Assembly: GCF_030815955.1 (NCBI RefSeq)
Contig: NZ_JAUSXK010000001.1
Coordinates: 1,674,001 to 1,738,000 of the forward strand
Length of the DNA: 64,000 bases
Direction of reading: 5' to 3'
DNA from: Microbacterium murale
Lineage (GTDB): Bacteria; Actinomycetota; Actinomycetes; Actinomycetales; Microbacteriaceae
In this document: one piece after another, positions 35,490 through 44,556 of the stretch
Position numbering within the stretch: position 1 is the stretch's first letter
Layout of the letters: each line of letters opens with the position of its first letter
The notes under the pieces: generated by a model
Databases searched by the model: none
Told to the model about the DNA's origin: nothing
What the model saw: only the letters and a program-made list of their open reading frames with translations
Position numbers and translations under genes: made by a program

Positions 35490-36089
35490 ATGACAGACAG
35501 AATGTCCAACGAACGGCCGAGTGACTCGGCATCCGCTGGACGAAGTGCGCCGGTGCTGGACGACATCGCCTACCGCATCCTCGAGGTGCTTCGCGAGAAC
35601 GGCCGCCTGTCGATGGCTGCGCTGGCCGAGCGCATCGGCATATCCCGAGCCAATGCGTACTCCCGGGTCGAAGCGCTCATCGACAGCGGAGTGATCACAG
35701 GATTCTCGGCATCCATCGATCCGGCGAAGGCCGGACTGTCGATCGGCGCGCACGTGTTCGTGACCGTGCACCCGCAGGCTTGGCCGTCGTTCCGGGAGAA
35801 GGTGCGCGAGATGCCGGAAGTCGAGTACTGCGCCGTCACGACCGGCGAGCACGACGCCATGCTGATGATCCGGGCCACCGATGTGGGCGGCGTGCACGAC
35901 TTCTCCACCGGCGTGATCGCGCAGCTGCCGGAGGTGCGCACGGTGGTGAGCGTCGTGATCCTGGACGAAGTCGTGCGGCGTCCGTACATCCTCCCCACCG
36001 ACATCCCTGCGCGCGCTCCGGCGGAATCGCTCGGAATGACGCGATGGACCCCGGCGCCGGGAGCGAGGGAACCGCTGCCTCCGCGCTGA
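35490..36089 (+). CDS. Lrp/AsnC-family transcriptional regulator
   Basis: A 199-residue regulator. An N-terminal winged helix (DIAYRILEVLRENGRLSMAA, ISRANAYSRVEALIDSGVI) is followed by a RAM-type ligand-binding domain (AHVFVTVHPQAWPSFREKV, CAVTTGEHDAMLMIRATD). The C-terminal 30 residues are Pro-rich and longer than usual. It is divergent from the peptide transporter and probably controls it in response to an amino acid. ATG 35490 fits a leaderless start; ATG 35502 is possible. Confidence 0.9.
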   Translation: MTDRMSNERPSDSASAGRSAPVLDDIAYRILEVLRENGRLSMAALAERIGISRANAYSRVEALIDSGVITGFSASIDPAKAGLSIGAHVFVTVHPQAWPSFREKVREMPEVEYCAVTTGEHDAMLMIRATDVGGVHDFSTGVIAQLPEVRTVVSVVILDEVVRRPYILPTDIPARAPAESLGMTRWTPAPGAREPLPPR

Positions 36090-36095
36090 CCTGGC

Positions 36096-36452
36096 TCAGT
36101 TCTCGGCGACCTCCGCGCAGACACTGAGCTGCGGCTCGCCGTGCATCTCGTAATGCTCGACCAGGCGAAGGCCGTTCTCGTCCTGTTCGATGTCGCTGTC
36201 GCCGGAGCCGGTGACCACCGCCCCGTCGGCGACGAGCACGTGCACGAAGTTGATGCTGATCACGTCGCCCGCCCTGGTACCGACAAAACGCCCGAAGGTC
36301 ACGGTGTCGCCGGTGTAGTCACCCCAGACGACGCCGTCCTGCTCGTGGTAGCGGAACACGCTGGGCGCGTCGGGGTTCACGGCGGAGGTGGTGGAGGAGA
36401 TCATCCGGAAGGTGCGGCCGTCCAGTGACGGGAGAGCTGTGTGCGTGTTCAC
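36096..36452 (-). CDS. Small beta-barrel-like protein of unknown function
   Basis: A 118-residue protein. RYHEQDGVVWGDYTGDTVTFGRFVG in two parts, and a DENGLRLVEHYEMHGEPQL stretch, match a small family often named N-acetylglutamate synthase in databases. The name is an old mis-transfer: there is no acetyltransferase motif. The repeats of aromatic-plus-Gly strands suggest a calycin-like barrel. Start GTG 36452 lies 6 nt after CATAAT (36464-36459), so it is likely leaderless. Confidence 0.65.
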   Translation of the reverse strand: MNTHTALPSLDGRTFRMISSTTSAVNPDAPSVFRYHEQDGVVWGDYTGDTVTFGRFVGTRAGDVISINFVHVLVADGAVVTGSGDSDIEQDENGLRLVEHYEMHGEPQLSVCAEVAEN

Positions 36453-36497
36453 CCCTCGATTATGGCAACCGCCGAAGGGCCGGGTTAGCGTTGACGC

Positions 36498-37646
36498 GTG
36501 AGCACGCCGAGTACGACCCCACGGCCGATGACCTTCGACGCCCGTCCTCTCACCGAGCCGGTCGACCCGAGGGCTGTGCGGACCTTCACCGCCGCCATGC
36601 GCGCAAGAAGCACGTCCTCGGCCTCCGCATCGAAGGTCATCGTGATCGTCGTCACGGCGTTCATCGGCCTCGTCTTCGCCATGATCCTGATCCCGACCAT
36701 CGGGTTGCTCCTGGCGGGAGTCAGCCAAGGAGGGCCGCCCTTCTTGCTCCTGCCCGTCGCGATCATCGCGGTGATCGTGGTCGGCGGCGGGCTGTTGGTG
36801 TGGTTCTCATATCGCAGCAGCAGAATCGCCCGGTACCGGCTCAGCCGGTTCGCTGCTGCGAACAACATGACCTACGAGGATCAGATCGACAACCCGCCAC
36901 TGCCGGGCATGATCTTCAGCCTCGGTCGCTCTCGGCAATCCGAACGGCTCGTCCGCGGCCACTCCCCCCGGTTCGTGGAGTTCGGCAACTACCAGTACAC
37001 GACGGGCTCGGGGAAGAATTCGACGACGCACAAGTGGGGCTACGTCGCCGTGAAGCTTGATGTGCCGCTGCCCAACATCGTGCTGGACGCGCTCGGCAAC
37101 AACGGCTTCGGCACGAACCTGCCCGCCTCGTTCCAGAAGGAGCAGCGTCTCTCTCTGGAGGGCGACTTCGATCAGTACTTCACGCTGTACTGCCCTGCCG
37201 GCTACGAACAGGATGCCCTCTACCTGTTCACCCCGGACATCATGGCGCGCTTCATCGACAGCGCCGCACAGCTCGATGTCGAGATCGTCGACGACTGGCT
37301 CTTCCTCTATACGAAACGCGAGGCGTCGACGCTCGACCCGAGCACGTGGGCGTGGCTGTTCGGCACCGTCGGAGCCCTGATCACGAAGTTCGATCAGTGG
37401 GCGAGGTGGCGGGACGATCGGCTGCTCGAAGAGCAGGGCCGGACGTACGCGCAGGCCCAGGGTGCTCCCGCTTCGGGCGGTCCGGCTGCGCAGTCGCTGC
37501 CGCTCGCGGCGCCGGCGGGGATGCTGAAGCCCCCACCCGGCGTCGCGCAACAGGGCCGACGATTGAAGCGCAGCGCACGCTGGGTGCCGATCGTGATCGT
37601 GGCTGTCCTCGCGATCGGCTGGTTCTGGCTGCGGATCCTGACCTGA
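36498..37646 (+). CDS. Membrane protein of unknown function
   Basis: A 382-residue protein with two helices near the N-terminus (about 46-74 and 80-103), a soluble middle part and one helix at the end (VPIVIVAVLAIGWFWLRI). The middle contains RYRLSRFAAANNMTYEDQID and a DQYFTLYCPAGYEQDALYLF segment. No known domain is recognised. It starts with GTG and is divergent from the small barrel-like gene, sharing a 45-bp intergenic region. The C-terminal linker is Pro/Ala/Gly-rich. Confidence 0.7.
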   Translation: MSTPSTTPRPMTFDARPLTEPVDPRAVRTFTAAMRARSTSSASASKVIVIVVTAFIGLVFAMILIPTIGLLLAGVSQGGPPFLLLPVAIIAVIVVGGGLLVWFSYRSSRIARYRLSRFAAANNMTYEDQIDNPPLPGMIFSLGRSRQSERLVRGHSPRFVEFGNYQYTTGSGKNSTTHKWGYVAVKLDVPLPNIVLDALGNNGFGTNLPASFQKEQRLSLEGDFDQYFTLYCPAGYEQDALYLFTPDIMARFIDSAAQLDVEIVDDWLFLYTKREASTLDPSTWAWLFGTVGALITKFDQWARWRDDRLLEEQGRTYAQAQGAPASGGPAAQSLPLAAPAGMLKPPPGVAQQGRRLKRSARWVPIVIVAVLAIGWFWLRILT

Positions 37647-37654
37647 TCGATGGA

Positions 37655-38380
37655 TCAGCTCGCGCCGAGCAACGCAGTCATCCGCTCGTAGAACGGCGCA
37701 GGGTCTCCGCCCAGCGAGCCCTTCACCATCGTGGTCCAGTCATCGACGATCACCTCGATGGATCCGACCTCCAGACCGTCCAGCGACTGGCGCGGCACAT
37801 CGCGCGGATCGATCTTCGGACCGTCGTATCCCGCGGCGATGTCCGTGTCCGCTGCGCCGAGGAGGACGCCCTGAACGAGAGTGCCCTGAGCTGCGAGCTC
37901 GAGGCGCACACCATTGGTCATGTTCCATTCCGCAGCCTTCGCGGCGGAGTACGCCCCGCTGCTGGGGGTGGCGAACCACGACAGCGCTGAGAGCACGTTC
38001 ACGATCGCGCCGCCACCGTTCGCCGCGAGGACCTGGCTGAACTCGCGGGTCACGCCGAGCGTGCCCCAGAAGTGGGTGTCCATCTCACGGCGAATCTCTG
38101 CGAGGTCGCCAGTGACGAGCGCGGCGCCCGTGGAGATGCCCGCGTTGTTGACGATGAGCGTCGCGTCGTGCGCGATCACCGACGCCGCAACGATCGACTC
38201 GTGATCGAGCAGATCGAGACGTACAGGCACCACCCGGTTGTCGTCGAAGTCGACGCTCTCCAGGCGCCGAGCCGTGGCGTACACCTTGCTGACCCCGCGT
38301 TCGAGCAGCTCGAGTACGAACTCGCGGCCGATGCCGCGGTTGGCTCCGGTGACGAGGGCGATCTGATCGGCGATGTCCAT
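37655..38380 (-). CDS. Short-chain dehydrogenase/reductase
   Basis: A 241-residue classical SDR: ALVTGANRGIGREFVLELL (cofactor loop TGxxxGIG), LIVNNAGIS (NNAG), the catalytic Ser in VLSALSWFATPSSG, and YSAAKAAEW (YxxxK). The substrate is unknown. It is divergent from the MerR regulator, and the palindrome at 38456-38473 lies between them, so the two form a typical regulator/target pair. Confidence 0.9.
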   Translation of the reverse strand: MDIADQIALVTGANRGIGREFVLELLERGVSKVYATARRLESVDFDDNRVVPVRLDLLDHESIVAASVIAHDATLIVNNAGISTGAALVTGDLAEIRREMDTHFWGTLGVTREFSQVLAANGGGAIVNVLSALSWFATPSSGAYSAAKAAEWNMTNGVRLELAAQGTLVQGVLLGAADTDIAAGYDGPKIDPRDVPRQSLDGLEVGSIEVIVDDWTTMVKGSLGGDPAPFYERMTALLGAS

Positions 38381-38455
38381 GGATTCTCCGCTTTCTGCGT
38401 TGGTCTTCTTGAGGTGATGCGGGGCGCTTCGGGCCGCGCTTGGGCTACTCTAAAA

Positions 38456-38473
38456 CTTGACGTTGACGTCAAG
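38456..38473. promoter_or_regulatory. MerR operator between the SDR and MerR genes
   Basis: CTTGACG-TTGA-CGTCAAG is a perfect 7-bp inverted repeat. It lies 75 bp from the SDR start and 41 bp from the regulator start. The -35-like TTGACG elements are part of the repeat, as expected for MerR-type control. Confidence 0.6.
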
Positions 38474-38513
38474 GGCAAGTCGAGATTCTTTCAGCCACCT
38501 CAGGAGGGCCACC

Positions 38514-38975
38514 ATGCGGATAGGCGACGTCGCGCAACGAGCCGGGGTCAGCACCCGCGCTCTCCGCTATTACGAGGAGCAGGGCCTGCTCGCCGCGGAG
38601 CGGACGCCCAGTGGTCAGCGCCTCTACCCGGAGTCGGCCGTGGAACGCGTGCAGCTCATTCAGCAGTTCTTCACCGCGGGCCTGCCGAGTCGCACCATCC
38701 TGCAACTGCTGCCCTGCGTCGACAGCGGGCACGGGTCGCCCGAGGTGTTCGAGATGCTCGCGGCGGAGCGTGACCGCATCACCGCCGCGATGGCCGACCT
38801 CGCCGCCGCGCGCGACGCCCTCGACCGGATCGTCGACATCGCGCACCATCCGACGCCCGAGCACTGCCCGGGCCTGCGTGAACCGGCGTGGGCGCCGTAC
38901 GAGAGCACGAACCTACCCAGGAGACACTCACGCCCGTCTGACGCGCGCCGATCTGACGTCAGCGCTCAGCGATAG
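38514..38975 (+). CDS. MerR-family transcriptional regulator
   Basis: A 153-residue regulator beginning MRIGDVAQRAGVSTRALRYY, then GLLAAERTPSGQRLYPESAV, the standard MerR DNA-binding domain. The coiled-coil linker (ERDRITAAMADLAAARDALD) follows. There is no cysteine pair of the metal sensors, so a small organic or redox signal is more likely. ATG 38514 has CAGGAGGGC upstream. Its end overlaps the convergent GH43 gene by 10 nt. Confidence 0.9.
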   Translation: MRIGDVAQRAGVSTRALRYYEEQGLLAAERTPSGQRLYPESAVERVQLIQQFFTAGLPSRTILQLLPCVDSGHGSPEVFEMLAAERDRITAAMADLAAARDALDRIVDIAHHPTPEHCPGLREPAWAPYESTNLPRRHSRPSDARRSDVSAQR

Positions 38976-41260
38976 GTGCGGAACCACTCGAACTGCGCGG
39001 AGATCGACGCTTGGCCAGGTTGCGCTGACAGCTGCGCCAGGTCCTGTGCCACCAGACCGACCTTTGGTTGAGGGCCGGCAGGCAGGGTTCGGGTGCCGTG
39101 CCACGTCCACTGCTCCCCGTCGATGCTGACCGCGGCGCGATACAGATGCTCTCCGTTCTCGCCGACCGTGTGCTGCAGCCTCAACCACATCGTGTCCCGG
39201 CTCGGTCCGAGCGCCGCGTGCCCGTATGCGACGGTGCCCGCGCTGGCTGTCTCCTTGGCGAACGCCGTGAAGCGACGTGACTCGCGCGTCGTATAGGCCA
39301 GCTCGACCCATTCATCGTCATCCGTGTAGGCGATCAGGCCCGCCTGCGGCCACCCGTAGGGAATGGAATCTCCGAACGGGATCGTCACCTTCGTCTCAGC
39401 CGTCCAAGTTCCCGGCGGCATGTCCCGCAGCAGCAGCGACGGCAGAATGTCCGCCTGCGGACGCTGATTGATCAACGTCGACCGTTGGATTTCGAAGTCA
39501 AGACCTCCGTCGTCGACCGTGGCCGCGGGTTCGCGCAGCCAACTCCAGTCCTCGGCGAGTTCTCCCTCGAACTCGTCTGAGTATGCGGAGTCGATCGCAC
39601 CGATCATCGGATCCGGCACCCGGTCGGTCTCCGGTGTGAAGAGTCGCGCGACAGTCACATCATCGAAGTCGGCACCGATACCCTTCGCCTGCAGCGCCAC
39701 TTGGCCGGACCGCACGCCATTCGGCACGCGAAGCGTGACCTCAGCAACCGGGTCGTACTGGCCCGACTCGGACACGGCGACCCGAAGGCTGCCGTCGGAT
39801 ACGACGATCTCGATCTCATGCCAGGTCTCATAGTTGAATCCGACTGGCAACGGCGCAGTCGTGGTGCGATTGCCCTGCCCCTTGACGGTGAGCTGTGCCG
39901 ATTCTCGATCGATCGACGCGGTCAGGCTGTGCCTGCCCTGCGCCGGTATCGAGATGCCGGCCTCACCGCCGCCACCGCCCGCCAGACGCACGAGCGCCCG
40001 CACCCGCAGATCGCCGTTCACCACAGCAATCGAGGTAAGCGGCGCGTCGGAATCTGCGTGTGCGTAACCGCCCGTGGGTCCCTCGCTCTTCGCCCATCCG
40101 TCCGCGCTCATCCATCCCGAGAGATCACCCTCGAATGCGTCGCTGATGAACGCATTGTTGTCCGGCCCCTCTGTAGGACCCGAAGGCATTCCCGCACCAC
40201 CGTTGCCGATGGGCCATCCGTCGATCCAGTCCAACCGTGTCAGGGCGAGACCCCTCGCGCTTTCCGTGCCGGAGACGTAGGGATCGAACCGGTCTATCGC
40301 GTGGCTGACGATCCAGTCCTGACCCGACAGATCAGTGGCGATCGCGTTGTGCCCGGTGCTGACGAACTCGTTGCCGTTGGGTGCCAGCACCGGAGTGCCG
40401 CCGCCCTGAGGCCCGTTCAGCGAGTGTCCGTCCCGGTCCAGGAACGGGCCGGTGGGGTCGGTGGAACGACCGACCATGATCGGATAGCCGGATGCTGCGC
40501 CGGCGCAGCATCCACCGATCACCGACAGGAACAGGTAGTAGAAGCCATCACGATTCACGACGTAGGGCGCCTCGTATCGGTGCGCGTCGGTCAACTGCAC
40601 CGGCTCGCCGTCGGCGTGCAGGCCGTCAGCAGAGAGTTCCACGACCCGAACACCGCCCTGCACTGACCCGTAGTACATGTAGCGCGTCCCATCAGGGGCG
40701 GTCAGCAACTCGGGATCGATGTTGTTGCGGATCTCCGTGACGCCTGGGCGCACCTCCCAGGTCTCGTTGCCCACCACGACCTCACCAGTGTCCGTCCAGG
40801 GTCCGGCCGGATGCTCCGCGGTCGCGGCCGCGATCGTGCGCCATGGCGTGCCGGGGGCCTGCACGACATACGAGTAGTAGAGAACGTAGCGGCCGTCGAG
40901 ATAGGCGATCTCCGGCGCCCAGAACTGCCGGTTCGCGCCGGGTGGCTTGCCGTCGTACGTCGGTATCGTCTCCGGAGTGAAGACAGGGCCGACCCACTCC
41001 CAGTCGATCAGATCAGCGGACTTGCTGATCATCATGTTCTGCTTGACGTCGCCTTCGTACCGTTTCCCGTTGGTGCCGTAGGCATACCAGAAGCCATCGT
41101 GCCCCCGGATGATCGTCGGATCAGCGAAGTTCTCGGTGAATCCGGCCGACACCGGGTTCGTATACGTGCTCACGGCATCATCCTCCTGCGCTGAGACAGT
41201 CCCTGGGGCGAGCAGGCCTGCGAGCAGTACCAGTGCGCTTCCGAAGCTGACGATCTTCAT
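38966..41260 (-). CDS. Secreted family 43 glycoside hydrolase (arabinanase/arabinofuranosidase type)
   Basis: A 764-residue exported enzyme with a signal peptide ending TVSA-QE. The five-bladed propeller (about 35-350) shows the three acidic residues: base Asp in ENFADPTIIRGHDGFWYAY, Asp in RNNIDPELLT and acid Glu in HRYEAPYVVN. Two beta-sandwich modules follow (about 370-545 and 560-760), with segments such as TWHEIEIVV and AETKVTIPFGDSIP, like concanavalin-type binding domains. Within GH43 the activity could be endo-arabinanase, arabinofuranosidase or xylosidase. It is the last gene of the operon and the only secreted hydrolase in it; it begins 4 nt after the GH2 stop. Confidence 0.88.
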   Translation of the reverse strand: MKIVSFGSALVLLAGLLAPGTVSAQEDDAVSTYTNPVSAGFTENFADPTIIRGHDGFWYAYGTNGKRYEGDVKQNMMISKSADLIDWEWVGPVFTPETIPTYDGKPPGANRQFWAPEIAYLDGRYVLYYSYVVQAPGTPWRTIAAATAEHPAGPWTDTGEVVVGNETWEVRPGVTEIRNNIDPELLTAPDGTRYMYYGSVQGGVRVVELSADGLHADGEPVQLTDAHRYEAPYVVNRDGFYYLFLSVIGGCCAGAASGYPIMVGRSTDPTGPFLDRDGHSLNGPQGGGTPVLAPNGNEFVSTGHNAIATDLSGQDWIVSHAIDRFDPYVSGTESARGLALTRLDWIDGWPIGNGGAGMPSGPTEGPDNNAFISDAFEGDLSGWMSADGWAKSEGPTGGYAHADSDAPLTSIAVVNGDLRVRALVRLAGGGGGEAGISIPAQGRHSLTASIDRESAQLTVKGQGNRTTTAPLPVGFNYETWHEIEIVVSDGSLRVAVSESGQYDPVAEVTLRVPNGVRSGQVALQAKGIGADFDDVTVARLFTPETDRVPDPMIGAIDSAYSDEFEGELAEDWSWLREPAATVDDGGLDFEIQRSTLINQRPQADILPSLLLRDMPPGTWTAETKVTIPFGDSIPYGWPQAGLIAYTDDDEWVELAYTTRESRRFTAFAKETASAGTVAYGHAALGPSRDTMWLRLQHTVGENGEHLYRAAVSIDGEQWTWHGTRTLPAGPQPKVGLVAQDLAQLSAQPGQASISAQFEWFRTYR

Positions 41261-41264
41261 GACG

Positions 41265-43089
41265 TCACTCCCTTGCCTCGCGGCGCGCCGCGTCGATGGC
41301 CTCTGCGGGGACCGAGCGAGCAGGCCTCTGAAGGATGCGCCGGATCACCTCGAACGGGACCTTCGGCTCGCGATCCGCGGTCAGCAGCCCGTTCGTCTCC
41401 TGCTCGGTGTCGGTGAGCTGCGTCCAGCAGAACCCCGCGATTTCCGGGCTGTCGAGCACCGCATCGACGATGTCGCGCACGCGGTCCGTCAGCGCATCTG
41501 CCGAGGCGACCGTCGCGTAGCCGTGCCAGGCTTCTCCCTCGCCCGGCCTGAGACTGGTGCCGCCGATCTCGGTCAGCATGACCGGTTGCCCGCGGTGGAC
41601 CGGATCGTCGAGGAGGGCCGTGCGGCGGGCCGGCGGTCGATCACCGAGAATCCGGGCGATGCCGTCCTGGTCGGCGTACCGCTCCCGGAACGAGTCGCCG
41701 GCAGGGGCATAGTCGTGCAGGCCCCAGATGTCGCTCTCGGTGTGTTCCCACCCGTCATTCGAGATTACGGGTCGGTTCGGATCCAGGGCTTTGGTGACGT
41801 GATACAGCGCCCGCGTGGCCGATCTCTGCTGCGCGACAGCCAGACCGTGCCAGACGCCCCAGCTCTCGTTGAAGGGCACCCACGTCACGATGCTCGGATG
41901 GCTCCGGTCCCTCTCGATCATCTCGAGCCATTCGCGGGTGAGGCGCCCGAGCATCCGATTCGAGTACTCGTACGCGCTGGGCATCTCCCCCCCACACGAA
42001 CAGGCCGAGCCGGTCGCACCAGGCGAGAAAACGCGGATCCTCGATCTTCTGGTGAATTCGGACCCCGTCGAAGCCGAGTTCCTTCGCGAGCTCGACCTCT
42101 CGGCGCAGAGCGTCAGCGGACGGCGCCGCAAGGTGCGACTCCGGCCAGTAGTTCTGCGCGAGAACGAGGCGCAGGTATCGCGGCTGCCCGTTGAGGAGGA
42201 ATCGTCCGTCCTTGATGCCGACGCTCCTCAATCCCACGTACGACTCGACCGCATCGATCGTCAGGTCGCCGTCTCGCACTTCGACCGAGGCCTCGAGCAG
42301 CGTGGGGCGTTCCGGACTCCACAGCAGACGTCCGAGTTCCATCTCGTGGCGGCCTGCCGGGAGCGATATCGACCAGTGATCGTTGCGACGCGTCGTGCGG
42401 AACGTCTGGTGCGCGATCACCTCTTCACCGAGCGTCAGTTGCACCCTGATGTCGACCGGCGCCGCCGGAACCTGCGACAGCTCGATCTCGAATCCGACCG
42501 TGGCGGTCGGCACATCCGGAGTCCAATGCACCGCCCGCACATGCACGTCCGGCACGAGCTCGGCCCACACCGGCTGCCAGATCCCGGTGGTGCGGTGGTA
42601 CCAGATCCCGTGCGGCTCCGCCTGCCAATCCTGCTTTCCCCGCGGCTGGGACGGGTCGTCCCGCTCATCCTCAGCCCGCACGACGATCGTCTGCGTTCCC
42701 TCCGGGACCAGGGCTTCCGTGACGTCGAACGCAAACGGCGTATGCCCTCCCTCGTGATCGCCGACGAACAGACCGTTCACCCAGACGGAGGCGCGGTAGT
42801 CGACTGCTCCGAAGTGGAGCACGAGCCGCTCCCCCTGGGCGGGAGTTCGATCCAGCATCACCTCACGGCGGTACCACACCACATCCGGGCAGTCAGAATC
42901 GTGTATCCCGCTCAGCCTGCTCTCCGGTGGATACGGCACGGCGATCGTTCGGGTGAAGGGGGCGGCATCCTGATGCCATCCGGCAGCGCGCCCCCGATCG
43001 TCAGCGTCGGAAGCGAACCCCCACGGGCCGGTCAGATCCTGCCACAGAGGGCGGACCAGCATCGGACGCGGGTAGTCGGGATCAGTCAC
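41265..43089 (-). pseudogene. Family 2 glycoside hydrolase, frameshifted in a G7 tract
   Basis: The N-terminal frame (GTG 43089, GGAGG 5 nt upstream) codes for the sugar-binding and immunoglobulin-like domains of a GH2 (LWQDLTGPWGFASDA, WYRREVML, WVNGLFVGDHEGGHTPFAFD) up to CDRLGLFVWG. A run of seven G (41987-41993, C on the plus strand) breaks the frame. The barrel then continues in a second frame: EMPSAYEYSNRMLGRLTREW, the acid/base motif VPFNESWG and the nucleophile motif MLTEIGG. With six G the gene is a normal 607-residue enzyme. It has no signal peptide, so it is cytosolic. Substrate class is uncertain (beta-galactosidase, beta-glucuronidase and arabinopyranosidase types exist). Confidence 0.85.
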
Positions 43090-43113
43090 GTCGGCCTCCA
43101 CGATGTCTTACGC

Positions 43114-44556
43114 TCACCAGGCGGCGAGTCGAGGGTTGCTGCGATCTTCGGATGCCACCAGGACATCGATGAGCTTCTCCTGCAGATCCGCCCGTACCTG
43201 TCGTCGGGCGTCGTCATCCCAGAGATTCGTGAGCTCGTCGGGATCGTTCTCCAGGTCGTACAACTCACCGGCGCGCGCTCGCCCTGAGGCCGGTGCACCG
43301 TGGTGGACCACCAGCTTCCACCGGTCGTGTCGGAGCATCGTCACATGCACGGCTGGGTCATGGGGGTGACCGCTGTCGCGGTACTGACACATCGCCCAGT
43401 CCCGCCACTCGACGTCGTCGCCGCCGATGAGGCCTTCGAGGCTCTTCCCCTGCATCGCAGCGGGCACGCCCACTCCGGCTGCCTGCAGGAAGGTAGGTGC
43501 GAGATCGATCCACTGCACGAGTTCGCTACTTCGGTCCCCCGGACTCGCGAGGCCAGGCCATCGGACGATGAGCGGTACGCGTACGGCGCAGTCGTACATG
43601 AAAGGCCCCTTGAGCATGAGCTGGTGATCGCCCAGCATCTCGCCGTGATCGCTGGTGAACACGACGATGGTGTCCTCAGCGAGCCCCTCGTCCGCGAGCA
43701 CGTCGAGGATGCGCCCCACCTCGTCGTCGACGAGGGAGACCATCGCGTAGTACGCCTTACGCGTCTCGCGCAGTTCTTCCTCGCTGTACGAGGCGTAGCC
43801 GCGGGCGTGCCCGGCGTACGAGGCGAGAGATGACTCCGACTGGATCGCCGGCTTGCTGTCCAGTTCTCCCTCACGTGTGACGACCGGGGGAAGCCTCACA
43901 TCGTCGTAACGACGCATGTACTCCTCCGGTGCGCCGAAGCCGTGATGCGGATCGAAGAAGTTCGCTACGAAGAAGAACGGCTTGTCCTTGACACGGTCCG
44001 ACCGGAGGAAGTCGATGGTCTCCTCACCGATCCAGTGGCTGTAGTGGGCCTCGGTCGGGATGGTGTCGAACAGCCCACGGCGCCCCACCACCGCCGCGAA
44101 GAGGTCCGGATGGCTCGCCTTCAGCCACCGGTGATAGGAGTTCTCGGACGACCCGGGATACGGGTCGTGCGCCCAGCGGAACACTCGGAATCCGTCATCG
44201 AGGCGGGGCTCTGTGCGGCCGTCAAACGCGGATCCGAGGTGGAATTTCCCCACCAAGCCGCAGTCGTACCCGGCGTCGGCGAGGTGCTTCGAGAACAGCG
44301 CCTTCTCCGGCGCCAGATCTACGCCGTTGGCATGCAGTCCGTGCGTCGACACGTACTGTCCGGTCATCAGACTCGCGCGAGACGGCGCACAGACGGGGTT
44401 CTGCACGTAGCAGTTCTCGAACACCACACCCTGCTCGGCGAGGCGGTCGAGGTTGGGAGTCGACACGGCCGGGTTCCCATAGGCTCCGACCATGTCGAAC
44501 CGCTGCTGGTCGGTGCTGATCAGCAGGATGTTCGGCCTCGACGCGTCACCGTCCAT
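43114..44556 (-). CDS. Sulfatase (cytosolic, FGly-type)
   Basis: A 480-residue type I sulfatase: ILLISTDQQRFDMVGAYG with metal-ligand Asp residues, the signature CAPSRASLMTG (residues 56-66) whose Cys is converted to formylglycine, GKFHLGSAF, and VVFTSDHGEMLGDHQLMLKG with the second metal-ligand set. It hydrolyses sulfate esters on sugars. There is no signal peptide, so it probably acts on imported oligosaccharides. It lies between GH51 and GH2 and overlaps the GH51 stop by 11 nt. No formylglycine-generating enzyme is in the window. Confidence 0.9.
   Translation of the reverse strand: MDGDASRPNILLISTDQQRFDMVGAYGNPAVSTPNLDRLAEQGVVFENCYVQNPVCAPSRASLMTGQYVSTHGLHANGVDLAPEKALFSKHLADAGYDCGLVGKFHLGSAFDGRTEPRLDDGFRVFRWAHDPYPGSSENSYHRWLKASHPDLFAAVVGRRGLFDTIPTEAHYSHWIGEETIDFLRSDRVKDKPFFFVANFFDPHHGFGAPEEYMRRYDDVRLPPVVTREGELDSKPAIQSESSLASYAGHARGYASYSEEELRETRKAYYAMVSLVDDEVGRILDVLADEGLAEDTIVVFTSDHGEMLGDHQLMLKGPFMYDCAVRVPLIVRWPGLASPGDRSSELVQWIDLAPTFLQAAGVGVPAAMQGKSLEGLIGGDDVEWRDWAMCQYRDSGHPHDPAVHVTMLRHDRWKLVVHHGAPASGRARAGELYDLENDPDELTNLWDDDARRQVRADLQEKLIDVLVASEDRSNPRLAAW

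Noticed and set aside
36096..36452. N-acetylglutamate synthase
   Set aside because: The family name is a known annotation carry-over. The protein has no acetyltransferase motif and is only 118 residues.
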